The notes: generated from the letters alone by a model not told the origin. A stretch of DNA of 64,000 nt from JABFRZ01 sp964631945 (GCA_964631945.1 CAZWAY010000004.1:1-64000), one strand, 5' to 3'; shown: positions 1 to 9,023, counted from the first letter of the stretch. Made by a program: numbers and translations.

Positions 1-48
1 TAAGGACCCGAGATCCAGCCCGCTTTTCCCGATCCGTGGCGCAGACTC

Positions 49-705
49 CTAGCGGATGTCGTCGCGGTAGACCCAGCGCCGCGGGCGGTCGGAGTTGCGC
101 CGGTGCACCACCAGGCGCCACAGGTCTTCGGGCCCGAGCGCGGTGACGTAGCGCCGGCCGTCGTCCAGCTCGAGGCGCCCGCTCACGAGCCCCAGGAGCT
201 GCTGGGACTTGCCCGGCCGCACCAGGAACACGCCCGCGCCGAGCTGCTCGTCGCCGAGCCGATCGAGTTCCGGGGAGTGCGCGAGCAGCACGCCGCTCAC
301 GCGCGGGTCGGCCGCCAGCACGGCCTGGACCTCGAAGGGCTCTCCGGCCCGTCGGCCGCGCACGACGACCTCGCTGCCGGCCGGGGGCGGCTCGAAGCAC
401 AGGCCCACGCGCGGCAGCAGGATCTCGCCTTCGGTGGCGAAGACCCCGCCGCCCATGGCCTCGACCACGCCCTCCTCGCGCGAGGGGCCGTCGCCGAACC
501 AGACCGTGAACTGGACCCGCCCGCTGCGGGCGGTGCGCCCGAGGAACACCACGCCGTAGTCGGTCGAGACTCCGAGCTCGTCGCCGCCGGCGCCGTGCAC
601 CACGACCACCGGATCGAGGCTGGTGTGGGCGCTGCTCTCGAGCGCGGTGCAGGCCTGGAGCGGGAGCAGCGCGGCGAGCGCGGCCAAAGGTGCGAGGCGG
701 GCCAT
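49..705 (-). CDS. hypothetical lipoprotein
   Basis: Unrecognised 218-residue protein, last of a four-gene minus-strand run of exported proteins. The N-terminus MARLAPLAALAALLPLQAC looks like a lipoprotein signal with the lipobox Cys at residue 19, so it is probably membrane-anchored outside the cytoplasm. The remainder is rich in Val, Gly and Arg, reads as beta-rich, and shows no motif I can name. I chose the ATG at 705 because it places the signal at the very N-terminus. A GTG at 750 overlaps the TGA of the upstream gene and would add 15 residues of non-signal sequence. Its role is unknown; the location suggests co-expression with the metallopeptidase-like genes before it. Confidence 0.6.
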   Translation of the reverse strand: MARLAPLAALAALLPLQACTALESSAHTSLDPVVVVHGAGGDELGVSTDYGVVFLGRTARSGRVQFTVWFGDGPSREEGVVEAMGGGVFATEGEILLPRVGLCFEPPPAGSEVVVRGRRAGEPFEVQAVLAADPRVSGVLLAHSPELDRLGDEQLGAGVFLVRPGKSQQLLGLVSGRLELDDGRRYVTALGPEDLWRLVVHRRNSDRPRRWVYRDDIR

Positions 706-746
706 CCGGCCCCAGGCTGGCGCGCGGGACGCGCCGGTGCAAGGGC

Positions 747-2414
747 TCACTTGCCGGCGCTCTTCTTCTGCAGCAGGTCGAGGAAGCGCTCGCGCGACGC
801 GCGCAGGAACTCGTTCTCGGGCTCGAGCTCGCAGGCCAGGCCGAAGTGCAGCTCGGCCTCCGACAGGGCCTCGTCCGAGGCTCCGAGCGCGAGTCCCTCC
901 AGGCCCTCCAGCTCGGCGAACGGGGGCAGTCCGAGCAGGAGCAGGGCCAGCTGGGCGCGGTAGACGGCCTGCAGCGGGGCGCGCGCGACGGCCGTGTGCA
1001 TGTCCTCGGTGGCGCGCTTCAGGTCGCCCTTGAAGGAGAGCAGCTGGCTGCGGGCCGAGAAGGCGCGCGGGTCGTCGACGCCGGCCGCGATCGCGGCGTC
1101 GAGGTCCTCGAGGCCGCGCTTGCGCGCCTCTGCGTCGCCCGCCGAGCGCAGCGCCTCGAGCCCGCGGCGGAAGCGCGCCTTGGGCGCGTCGATGGGGATG
1201 GCCGCGATGTAGGCCTTCCACTCCTCCTCCAGCGCCAGCGTGTCCTTGCGGCCCAGCTTGTCGAGCAGCAGACGCCGCACCTCGGCGGGCGGCACGATCT
1301 TCCAGGCGCCGTACTGGTTGCCGCCCCCGGGTTCCAGGTCGAAGGCCACGCCCTTCGAGATCGTGTAGAAGTCCTTGAAGAACTTCTTGAAGGCCTTTTC
1401 GTACTCGGGTCGGGCGTTGTTGAGGAAGTAGACGAACGACCAGGCGTGCGCGTATTCGAAGGCGCCGAACTCCTCGCCCTTCGTGAGGAAGAAGAGCTTC
1501 TCCAGCGGCACGAAGGAGCCGTCGGCGATGGCTTGTTGCACGGTCAGCACGCGCTCGAGCGAGAGCTGACCCGGCTGGATCTCGAGCTTGCCCTTCTTGT
1601 TGCGCCCGATCTGGGCCGTGCCGAAGTAGTCGGCCACGCCCTCGTTGGCCCAGATCCAGGGCCGCGCCTGGGGCTCGATCAGGAACGTCAGGAGGTGCGT
1701 GCCCTCGTGCAGCGCGATCCACTCCGAGATCGAGGGGTCCTGGTAGTCGTGATAGAAGTGCAGCTCGCCGGCCACGAAGTTGAAGAAGCCGGCCACGCCC
1801 GGAGGCTGCTTGGTGATCTCGCGGAACTCCGGCCGGCTCTTGTAGATGCAGACCCGCATCCGGGTCTTCTTCAGGCCCGGCGTGGGGTCGATGCCGACGC
1901 GCTGGTCCATCAGATCGTAGTAGGCCTCGAGCAACTCGGCGTAGTAGTCGAGGATCTCGGGTGACGTGTTGGACTGGATCGCGAAGTGCTTGGTCTCCTT
2001 CTTCCAGCCGTCGTAGAAGGTCGAGTGCGCGGCCAGCTCGGCCGTGCGCGCCTTGCTGAGCGCGGCCTGCTTCGCGAGCTCGCTCAGGTAGGTGGCCTTG
2101 AGCATCCACTTGCCGCGGTACTTGACGTAGCCGTCGGCCAGCTTCTTCCTCTCGTCCTCGCTGGCCGGGACGTAGTCCGACATGTCGCCCTCGATCTCGA
2201 CCGAGGCCACCAGCTCCTTCGGGCAGGCGATCGCGCCGCTCTCGAACACGAGCCGGTAGCTCCCGTCCGGGAGCTGGCGTGCCTTCTCGACCTCCAGGAT
2301 GCGCCCGTCGCTCGTGATCAGGCGGTCGGCCGCCAGCGGCCCGGCGAGCGCGCAGGCCAGCCAGAGCGCGCCCAGGAGGGTGGCGGCCGGCGCGGGGGAG
2401 TTCGCCGGGCTCAT
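747..2414 (-). CDS. secreted HExxH metallopeptidase-like protein (copy 1)
   Basis: A 555-residue exported protein of the gluzincin / peptidase-MA-like type. A signal peptide of about 28 residues is followed by the predicted zinc site HEGTH at 236-240, with the downstream ligand in NEGVADYF (E258). The C-terminal 200 residues are helical and resemble TPR-like repeats. The ATG overlaps the TGA of the upstream paralog (ATGA at 2411-2414), implying translational coupling. Residues about 28-137 are encoded by a DNA block identical to the neighbour, while the rest is clearly diverged (about 60% identical by eye). Substrate unknown. Hydrolytic activity is inferred from the motif only. Confidence 0.85.
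   Translation of the reverse strand: MSPANSPAPAATLLGALWLACALAGPLAADRLITSDGRILEVEKARQLPDGSYRLVFESGAIACPKELVASVEIEGDMSDYVPASEDERKKLADGYVKYRGKWMLKATYLSELAKQAALSKARTAELAAHSTFYDGWKKETKHFAIQSNTSPEILDYYAELLEAYYDLMDQRVGIDPTPGLKKTRMRVCIYKSRPEFREITKQPPGVAGFFNFVAGELHFYHDYQDPSISEWIALHEGTHLLTFLIEPQARPWIWANEGVADYFGTAQIGRNKKGKLEIQPGQLSLERVLTVQQAIADGSFVPLEKLFFLTKGEEFGAFEYAHAWSFVYFLNNARPEYEKAFKKFFKDFYTISKGVAFDLEPGGGNQYGAWKIVPPAEVRRLLLDKLGRKDTLALEEEWKAYIAAIPIDAPKARFRRGLEALRSAGDAEARKRGLEDLDAAIAAGVDDPRAFSARSQLLSFKGDLKRATEDMHTAVARAPLQAVYRAQLALLLLGLPPFAELEGLEGLALGASDEALSEAELHFGLACELEPENEFLRASRERFLDLLQKKSAGK
2004..2333. repeat. 330-bp perfect direct repeat, copy A
   Basis: Read base by base, 2004-2333 is identical to 3674-4003, an offset of 1670. 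It covers the mature N-terminal domain of the copy-1 peptidase gene. Identity ends abruptly: at the signal-peptide side after 2333, and just before 2004, where the gene sequences differ. The sharp edges point to recent gene conversion or recombination between the tandem paralogs. Confidence 0.93.
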
Positions 2415-4057
2415 CGGGTGCCGCTCTTCTTCTGCAGCAGATCCAGGAAGCGCGCGCGCGACTCGCGCAGGACCTCGTTCGCGGGCTCGAGTTCGCAGGC
2501 CAGGCCGAACTGGAGCTCGGCCTCCGAGAGGGCCTCGTCCGTGGCGTCCAGTTGCGGGTCGTCCTCCTCCGAGCCCACGCTGAAGGCCGGGGTCTCGAGC
2601 GTCAGGCCGGCCAGGAGCTGCGCGAGGTTGGCGCGGTAGCCCGCGTCGAGCGGGGCCAGCTCGATCGCCTTGCGCAGATCGGCGCCGGCCTTGTCCTCGT
2701 CGTCCGTCAGGAACAGCTGGAACAGCGCGCGTGCCCAGTAGGCGCGCGCATCGGCGACGCCGCCCTGGATCCCGGCCTCGATGTCCGCCAGGCCCGCGGC
2801 GAGCTCCTCGTCGCCCTCGGCCGAGTAGAGCGCCTCGAGGCCGCGCTCGAAGCGCGCGCGCGGGGCGTCGATCGGGATCGCGGCCACGAACGCGAGCCAT
2901 TCCTTCTCCAGCTTGGCGAGGTCCTTGACGCCGAGCTTGTCGAGCAGGAGGCGCTGGACCTCCTCGGGCGGCACGATCTTGGCCGTGCCCTGCTGGTTCG
3001 GGAAGTCCTCCTCGATGCGGAACTCGACCGACTTGGCGATGCCGTAGAAGTCCTTGAAGAACTTGCGGAAGCCGGCCTCGTACTTGGTGTTGTTGAGGAA
3101 GTAGACGAACGACCAGGCGTGCGAGTACTCGAAGCCGGTGAACTCCTCCTCGCCCACGAAGAACAGCCTGGAGAGCGGCACCTGCTCGCCGTCCTGCAGC
3201 GCCTGCTGCACGGTCAACACGCGGTCGATCTGGATCTGGCCGGGCTCGATCGAGAGCTTGCCCTTCTTGTCGCGCGCGACCCGCGCCGAGCCGAAGTAGT
3301 CGGCCACGCCCTCGTTGATCCAGATCTGGGGCCAGGCCTGGGGCTCGATCAGGTAGGTCAGGAGGTGCGTGCCCTCGTGCAGCGCGACCCACTGGGACTG
3401 GGAAGGGTCCTGGTACTCGTGGAAGAACTGCAGCTCCTCGGCGGTGAAGCTGAAGAAGCCCAGCACGTCGGGCTCGGACTTGGTCAGCTCCAGGAACTCC
3501 TCGCGGCTCTTGTAGATGTTGACCTGCATGCGCGTCCGGCGCAGCGTGGGCGAGGGCTTGATCCCGACGCGCTGGTCCATCAGGTCGTAGAAGGCCTCCA
3601 GCAGCTCGGCGTAGTCGTCGAGCAGCTCGGGCGAGGTGTTCGTCTTGAACTTGAAGTGCTTGGTCTCCTTTTCCCAGCCGTCGTAGAAGGTCGAGTGCGC
3701 GGCCAGCTCGGCCGTGCGCGCCTTGCTGAGCGCGGCCTGCTTCGCGAGCTCGCTCAGGTAGGTGGCCTTGAGCATCCACTTGCCGCGGTACTTGACGTAG
3801 CCGTCGGCCAGCTTCTTCCTCTCGTCCTCGCTGGCCGGGACGTAGTCCGACATGTCGCCCTCGATCTCGACCGAGGCCACCAGCTCCTTCGGGCAGGCGA
3901 TCGCGCCGCTCTCGAACACGAGCCGGTAGCTCCCGTCCGGGAGCTGGCGTGCCTTCTCGACCTCCAGGATGCGCCCGTCGCTCGTGATCAGGCGGTCGGC
4001 CGCGGCCGGCGCCGCGCACAGGCACAGCAGCGAGGCTGCGAGCAGATATCGATGCAA
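2411..4057 (-). CDS. secreted HExxH metallopeptidase-like protein (copy 2)
   Basis: Tandem paralog of the next gene, 548 residues. The signal peptide ends about residue 19 (CLCAAPAAA). Predicted zinc ligands are HEGTH 227-231 and E249 in INEGVADYF. The start is taken as TTG at 4057: it gives a clean signal peptide, sits 16 nt after the stop of the upstream gene, and has GGAG seven bases before it. Starting further upstream would run through the neighbouring gene in another frame. Together with 747-2414 and 4074-5738 it forms a cassette of exported zinc-peptidase-like proteins. Family assignment is from the motif and spacing; substrate unknown. Confidence 0.83.
   Translation of the reverse strand: MHRYLLAASLLCLCAAPAAADRLITSDGRILEVEKARQLPDGSYRLVFESGAIACPKELVASVEIEGDMSDYVPASEDERKKLADGYVKYRGKWMLKATYLSELAKQAALSKARTAELAAHSTFYDGWEKETKHFKFKTNTSPELLDDYAELLEAFYDLMDQRVGIKPSPTLRRTRMQVNIYKSREEFLELTKSEPDVLGFFSFTAEELQFFHEYQDPSQSQWVALHEGTHLLTYLIEPQAWPQIWINEGVADYFGSARVARDKKGKLSIEPGQIQIDRVLTVQQALQDGEQVPLSRLFFVGEEEFTGFEYSHAWSFVYFLNNTKYEAGFRKFFKDFYGIAKSVEFRIEEDFPNQQGTAKIVPPEEVQRLLLDKLGVKDLAKLEKEWLAFVAAIPIDAPRARFERGLEALYSAEGDEELAAGLADIEAGIQGGVADARAYWARALFQLFLTDDEDKAGADLRKAIELAPLDAGYRANLAQLLAGLTLETPAFSVGSEEDDPQLDATDEALSEAELQFGLACELEPANEVLRESRARFLDLLQKKSGTR
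3674..4003. repeat. 330-bp perfect direct repeat, copy B
   Basis: Second copy of the block at 2004-2333, inside the copy-2 peptidase gene (codons about 19-128). No mismatch was found over 330 bp, although the flanking coding sequence of the two genes is strongly diverged, including at synonymous positions. Confidence 0.93.
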
Positions 4058-4073
4058 GGGGTGGCTCCGGCTC

Positions 4074-5738
4074 CTACATGACGAAGGACTTCCAGCTCTT
4101 CTCGAGGGCGTCCCAGTCCACGCCCTCGAAGGCGGCGTTGACGGCCTTCGAGGTGTTGCTGGTCTCGAGCAGCGTGTCCACGTAGCGGTCGAGGATCGAG
4201 CCCCACTGCGGCTGCCAGCCCTTGGCCTTCTCCTCACCACCCGTGCGCAGGAACCAGATCAGCGACCAGCCCTGCGCGTAGCAGGCCCAGCCCTCGAGCG
4301 GCCGGGCGTCCTTCTCGGTGCCGCTGTTCGTGCCGTAGTACTGGGCCTTGCTCCAGTGCACGAAGTCCTTCAGCGGGACGTAACGCTCGCGGATCATCAG
4401 CAGGTTGTCCTGGCGCCCGAGGTTCTTCTTGCGCGTGAAGCGCTTGGTCTTCAGGTTGAACTCGAAGCCCGAGTAGTAGTCGCCCGTGCCCTCGTTGTAC
4501 CAGGTGTGCGGCGCGCGGTTCCCGAAGAACGCGAAGGTGTACTGGTGGAAGCCCTCGTGGTTCATGACGGCCCAGGTCTTGTCGCGACCCTCGCTCGCCT
4601 TGGCGTCGTAGACCACCAGCTCCTGTTCGAGCGGGCTGAAGTAACCGCTCGAGCTCGGGTTGCCGCCGTACTGCAGGTACTGCTCGCGGTCCTTGCACAG
4701 GCGCACCACGCTGCACTTGCCGAGCTCGAGCGTGTCCACGACCGAGATCGTGCGGTTCGGGTCGGGTGGGGCCGAGTCGGGCTCCGGCTCGCCCTCGCCC
4801 TCGCCTTCGCCGGGCTCGCCCTCCTCGCCCTCGCCCTGCGCATCGGCGCTGGCCACGACCTTGATCTTGTTGGCCAGCTCGGGCGGGTAGTCCTTCTCGT
4901 AGACCAGGCGGATGGCCTCGAGGCGCAGCTTCATCTCGTCCATGAAGCCGCGGTCGTCGTAGCACGAGAGGATGAAGTAGTTCGGCGTCTCGTGCAGGCT
5001 CCAGCCCGGACTCTTGGCCACCTCGTTCTGCAGCTTGGCGCGCTTCAGCGAGCGCGGGTCCTTGCCGCTCGACAGGTTGGCGAGGCCCTGGATGTCGAGC
5101 GGCTGCAGCGACTTGGCGAAGGTCTCGTAGGCGCTCTCGAAGCTACGCCACTTCTTCTTGTCGCCCGGCCCGAGGCCGACCAGCGCCACGTCGAGCTCGG
5201 GCGAGAGCGCGAAGACTGCCGCGTAGGCGCGGATCGGCTGCGCATTCTTGGGGTTTGGACCGCGCGTCGAGAGGCCCTCGAAGATCGAGACCTTGCCCGG
5301 GAGGGCGCCCTTGAGCGACTCTTCGGCCCCGATCCGACGCCAGTTCCCGCCCTCGTCGACGCCGTCGCTCATCCACTCCTCGAGGTTGGCGAGCCCCTTC
5401 ATCGAGATCTCGATCTTCTTGTCGCCGAACTGGCGCTCCTCCTTCTGGTTGGCGCTCGCCCGCCGGTCGAACTTGACCAGGTAGATCTGGACCATCACGA
5501 AGGCTTCCTTGCCCAGGTTGATGTACTGGCCATTCCCGGCCGCGTACTTCCCGATCAGGTTGCGCTCCAGCGGCGTGCCGGGGACGAACTCCCAGTCGCG
5601 CGGCGCCTTGACCTTGAAGCCGAGATCGACCTCGTCCTCGTACCAGGTGTTCCCGGGCTTGGGCTCCTGGAGGGCCGCGGGAAGGGACGCGAGCGCGGCC
5701 GCGGCCAGGGCCGCGCCGAGCGAGCGGAAACGGAGCAT
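4074..5738 (-). CDS. secreted HExxH metallopeptidase-like protein with Gly-Glu tract
   Basis: A 554-residue exported protein and first gene of the minus-strand run. A 20-25-residue signal peptide is followed by a beta-rich N-terminal half. A low-complexity Gly/Glu/Pro linker at about residues 300-320 precedes the catalytic-type region. Predicted zinc site: HEGFH 394-398, then E416 in WYNEGTGDYY. This is the same architecture as the two downstream paralogs but only distantly similar. The ATG at 5738 has GAGGAA a few bases upstream, one of the better Shine-Dalgarno sequences here. The acidic tract may be a flexible or cation-binding linker. Function is inferred from the motif. Confidence 0.82.
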   Translation of the reverse strand: MLRFRSLGAALAAAALASLPAALQEPKPGNTWYEDEVDLGFKVKAPRDWEFVPGTPLERNLIGKYAAGNGQYINLGKEAFVMVQIYLVKFDRRASANQKEERQFGDKKIEISMKGLANLEEWMSDGVDEGGNWRRIGAEESLKGALPGKVSIFEGLSTRGPNPKNAQPIRAYAAVFALSPELDVALVGLGPGDKKKWRSFESAYETFAKSLQPLDIQGLANLSSGKDPRSLKRAKLQNEVAKSPGWSLHETPNYFILSCYDDRGFMDEMKLRLEAIRLVYEKDYPPELANKIKVVASADAQGEGEEGEPGEGEGEGEPEPDSAPPDPNRTISVVDTLELGKCSVVRLCKDREQYLQYGGNPSSSGYFSPLEQELVVYDAKASEGRDKTWAVMNHEGFHQYTFAFFGNRAPHTWYNEGTGDYYSGFEFNLKTKRFTRKKNLGRQDNLLMIRERYVPLKDFVHWSKAQYYGTNSGTEKDARPLEGWACYAQGWSLIWFLRTGGEEKAKGWQPQWGSILDRYVDTLLETSNTSKAVNAAFEGVDWDALEKSWKSFVM

Positions 5739-5948
5739 GCGAGTTCCTCGAACCGGTCTGCGGCGGTCTTCGAGCCAGGGGGCCCTGCCGGACCTCCTGG
5801 CCCGGCAATCATCGCTCGAAGGCGGTCTGGCTGGCAAGAGCGCCCGGATCCGGGGCCAGTGGCGCGTCCACCCAACCCGAACCCGCTCCCGAGCGTAGTC
5901 CGTGCGCTCGGCGTCGTCGCGCGACCCTCCGGCGGCGTCTAATGGGCG

Positions 5949-5963
5949 CTCCGCTTCGCGGAG
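5949..5963 (+). other. leader hairpin
   Basis: Perfect inverted repeat CTCCGC-TTC-GCGGAG, 34 nt before the ATG at 5997, in the divergent intergenic region 5739-5996. No T-run follows, so it is not a typical terminator. Possibly a 5' leader structure. No convincing promoter was found in this intergenic region on either strand. Confidence 0.4.
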
Positions 5964-5996
5964 AGCTCGGTCCCCCGTCCCGAATCCTCGCTCCCC

Positions 5997-8987
5997 ATGG
6001 GCAATCGACTGACCCTTCCCTTGCTCCTCCTCGCCGCGCTCCTGGCCGGCGGCGCCTTCTTCTGGATGACGGGCGGGGAGCGCGTCGTTCCGGCGGTTCG
6101 CGGCGTCCAGCCGGCGAGGGAGGCGGCCGAGGAGCGCAGCGCGGCAGAGCTGGCCGAGCCCGCGCGCGTGGAGGCCGAGCCCAAGGCACCGGCCGCGACC
6201 GCGCGCGTCGAGCTGGCCAAGGGCACCGAGCCCGTGGCCGCCAGTCAGACGAAGGGCGCGGGCGGCGTGAGCGTGCGCGGCCGGGTCGTCGATCGCTTCG
6301 GCACGCCCATCCCCGGCGCGCGCGTGATCGCGGCCGCCGACACGGGCTTTCCGATCGACCTCGAGCTCGAGCGCGAGTTCCCGTGGCTGCGCCGGCAGCG
6401 CGCCGAGACCGACGCCGAGGGGCGCTTCCGCTTCGAGCGCGTCGAGCCCGGCAGCATGCAGGTCGCGGTGCGCGCGCCCGGCTTCGCCCCGCTCGAGCAG
6501 CGCGGCGTGGGCGTCCCGGCCGGCGACAGCGAGCTGCCGGCCTTCGTCCTGGCGCGCGGCGCGATCCTGAGCGGCATCGTGGTCGACTCCGAGGGTCGGC
6601 CCGTGCCCGCGGCCAAGATCGTGCGCGCCGAGCTGGAGGACGGCGGCGGGCTGTTCCTGATCGGCGAGCGCGAGCCCGCGGCGCTGAGCGGGCCCGACGG
6701 GCGCTTCCGCGTCGACCAGCTGGCCTGCGGTGCCTGGCGCTTCCTGGTGCGCAGCGAGGACCATCCCGATCTCACGGTCGAGGGCCTGTCGGAGGAACCC
6801 GGCGTCGAGCAGGGCGGCCTGCACTGGCAGCTCGCGCCCGGCGCGACCATCGCGGGCACGGTGACCGCCGTGCCCAGCGCCGAGCGCGGCCAGCTCGAGG
6901 TGCGCGCGGTGCGCGGCGCGGGTGCGGAGGGCTTCCTGGGCTTCGGGACGGGCCGCACGGCCGAGGTCGCGGCCAACGGCAGCTTCCTGCTGCGCGGCCT
7001 GGAGGTGGGCGCGAGCTACGCGTTGCAGGCGCGCCAGGCGCGCAGCCCGGACGAGCACTCGTTCTGGGAGCGCTCGCGCTCGGCGAGCGTGCAGGCGCGC
7101 GCCGGCGACACCGGTGTGGTGCTGGCCTACCAGCCCGAGGCGGCGCTCACCTTCAGCGTGTTCGACGCCGCCACGCGCCTTCCGCTCGAGGAGTTCCAGG
7201 TCGAGTCCGGGCTCGACTGGGCCATGCCCCTGCGCGACGACGACGGCCGGCCGCGCACGCGCTTTCCCGGCGGCGTGGCGCGCGTGGGCGGGCTGCGTCC
7301 GGGCTCCGACCAGCAGCGCGTGCAGCTGACGATCAAGGCCACCGGCTACGCCGAGTACCAGCGCAGCGACATCGCCGTGCGCGCCGGTCAGGAGCTCGAC
7401 CTGGGCGCGCTCTACCTCGATCCGGTGCCGCTCGTGCGCGTGCGCGTGCTCGATCAGGCCGGAGCGCCGATCGCGAGCGCCAGCGTGCAGCTCCAGAAGC
7501 AGCAGGGTGGCGACGCCCTGGAGATCCGGCACTCGATCTCCATCGGCGAGGAGGAGGGCGTCGAATCGATCGACTTCGGCGAGGGCCGTCGGGCCACGAC
7601 CGACGCCGAGGGCTGGGCCGAGATCACGAGCTACGAGGGCGAGACGGTCGAGCTCAGCGCGCGCGCCAAGGGCTATGCGCCCGCCAAGCTCAGGGACCTC
7701 GTGCTGCCGCGCGGCAAGACGGTCGAGCACGAGCTGCGCCTGACGCGCGGCGGCGAGGTGCTTGTGCGCGTGCTGGACGCCCAGGGCACGCCGCTCGCCG
7801 GCGCGCGCGTGGAGCGTCGCCAGAGCGACGGCGCTCCGGCGGGCGGCCGCATGATCCTCGGCGGCTCGCGCGGCCCGGGCCAGGTCACGGATTCGGCGGG
7901 CGAGGCACGCTTCGAGAATCTCGCCGCGGGCGTGCACTCCTTCCGGCTGGCCGAGTCGAGCGGTGGCGGGCCGATGTTCGCCACCATGGACACGGTCGTG
8001 ATCGCGGGCATGGACGGGGATGGAGGCGAGGACTGGAGCGAGGTCCAGGTCAAGGAGTCCGAGCAGAGCGAGATCGTGCTGCGGGCGGCGCCGCGGGCGG
8101 GGCTGGCGGGGCGCGTGCGCGAGGCGGGCAAGCTCCTGGCGGGGGCCACGCTGCGGCTGGCGAAGGAGAAATCCGGCGACGAGCCGCGCTTCGCCCTGCC
8201 CGGCATGAGCGCCGGACCCGAGGCCAAGAGCGACGGTGAGGGGCGCTACCAGATCGCCGACGTGAAGGAGGGGCGCTACACGCTCACGGTCGAGCATCCG
8301 ACCCGCCGCATGCCGCAGGAATTCGCGCTCGAGCTGCGCGAGGGCGAGAACTCCTTCGATGTCGAGCTGCCGCTCTCGATCGTTTCGGGACGCGTGCTGG
8401 ACAAGGACGGCAAGGGGCTGGCGGGGGTGCGCGTGTGGCCCGAGCGACGCTCGCCCGAGGCCGGCGGACGACAGATGAGCTTCCGCATGGTCATGATCGA
8501 CGACAGCGGCGGTGGGGGCGTGGTGGACTCCGGGCAGTTCGGCGAGCGCGCGCTCACCGACGAGCGCGGCGATTACAGCCTGCGCGGCGTGGCGAGCGAC
8601 ACGGACCTGGTGGTCAAGGCCGAGGGCGATGCGGTCCAGCCGGGCCAGTCGAGCGTGGTGCGCGTGGCGCCCAACGAGGTCAAGCAGGGCGTCGATCTCG
8701 CGCTCCAGCCGGCCGGCTCGATCCGCGTCGAGGCCACCCAGGCCGACGGCTCGCCGGCGCGCTTCCAGCTCGTCCAGGCCACGTACCTGGGGGACGAGCA
8801 GCCGCCGCCCGAGCCCAAGTTCGGCTTCCTGCAGCAGGGCTCGACCGAGCTCAAGGGCCTGAAGCCGGGTCTCTGGCGCGTCAACGTGCGCAACGCCAAC
8901 GAGGGCCCGCGCGGCGCCGGTGGCCAGGACCAGGAACTCGAGGTCGAGCCCGGCGTGACCGCCACGGCGAGCTTCGAGGTGGAGTAG
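5997..8987 (+). CDS. carboxypeptidase-regulatory-like repeat protein
   Basis: A 996-residue exported or membrane-anchored protein. An N-terminal hydrophobic segment (about residues 5-25) is followed by an Ala/Glu-rich linker, then at least six Ig-like beta-sandwich units of the carboxypeptidase-regulatory-like type. Each is marked by a G(R/I)V-(V/L)D-x-G-x-P-(I/L)-x-G-A-(R/K)-V core, near residues 95, 192, 481, 590, 702 and 797. Such proteins are usually extracytoplasmic adhesion or binding scaffolds; nothing here indicates an enzyme. It is divergent from the peptidase run and convergent with the chaperone operon, whose last gene ends 24 bp downstream across a perfect hairpin. Confidence 0.82.
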   Translation: MGNRLTLPLLLLAALLAGGAFFWMTGGERVVPAVRGVQPAREAAEERSAAELAEPARVEAEPKAPAATARVELAKGTEPVAASQTKGAGGVSVRGRVVDRFGTPIPGARVIAAADTGFPIDLELEREFPWLRRQRAETDAEGRFRFERVEPGSMQVAVRAPGFAPLEQRGVGVPAGDSELPAFVLARGAILSGIVVDSEGRPVPAAKIVRAELEDGGGLFLIGEREPAALSGPDGRFRVDQLACGAWRFLVRSEDHPDLTVEGLSEEPGVEQGGLHWQLAPGATIAGTVTAVPSAERGQLEVRAVRGAGAEGFLGFGTGRTAEVAANGSFLLRGLEVGASYALQARQARSPDEHSFWERSRSASVQARAGDTGVVLAYQPEAALTFSVFDAATRLPLEEFQVESGLDWAMPLRDDDGRPRTRFPGGVARVGGLRPGSDQQRVQLTIKATGYAEYQRSDIAVRAGQELDLGALYLDPVPLVRVRVLDQAGAPIASASVQLQKQQGGDALEIRHSISIGEEEGVESIDFGEGRRATTDAEGWAEITSYEGETVELSARAKGYAPAKLRDLVLPRGKTVEHELRLTRGGEVLVRVLDAQGTPLAGARVERRQSDGAPAGGRMILGGSRGPGQVTDSAGEARFENLAAGVHSFRLAESSGGGPMFATMDTVVIAGMDGDGGEDWSEVQVKESEQSEIVLRAAPRAGLAGRVREAGKLLAGATLRLAKEKSGDEPRFALPGMSAGPEAKSDGEGRYQIADVKEGRYTLTVEHPTRRMPQEFALELREGENSFDVELPLSIVSGRVLDKDGKGLAGVRVWPERRSPEAGGRQMSFRMVMIDDSGGGGVVDSGQFGERALTDERGDYSLRGVASDTDLVVKAEGDAVQPGQSSVVRVAPNEVKQGVDLALQPAGSIRVEATQADGSPARFQLVQATYLGDEQPPPEPKFGFLQQGSTELKGLKPGLWRVNVRNANEGPRGAGGQDQELEVEPGVTATASFEVE

Positions 8988-8996
8988 CGTCGCGCC

Positions 8997-9023
8997 GCGC
9001 GCGCCTCGTCGTCAGGCGCGCGC
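8997..9023. other. hairpin at convergent gene ends
   Basis: Perfect 10-bp inverted repeat (GCGCGCGCCT / AGGCGCGCGC, loop of 7) between the stop of the plus gene at 8987 and the end of the minus operon. Its right arm overlaps the last codons of the HAD gene. There is no T-run. It could act as a bidirectional 3'-end barrier or a Rho-assisted terminator. Confidence 0.45.

Noticed and set aside
4074..8297. A 1407-codon open frame on the minus strand spanning two gene regions
   Set aside because: Only its 3' part (4074-5738) is a real gene with signal peptide and HExxH. The rest is the antisense of the plus-strand repeat protein at 5997-8987, open because of extreme GC.
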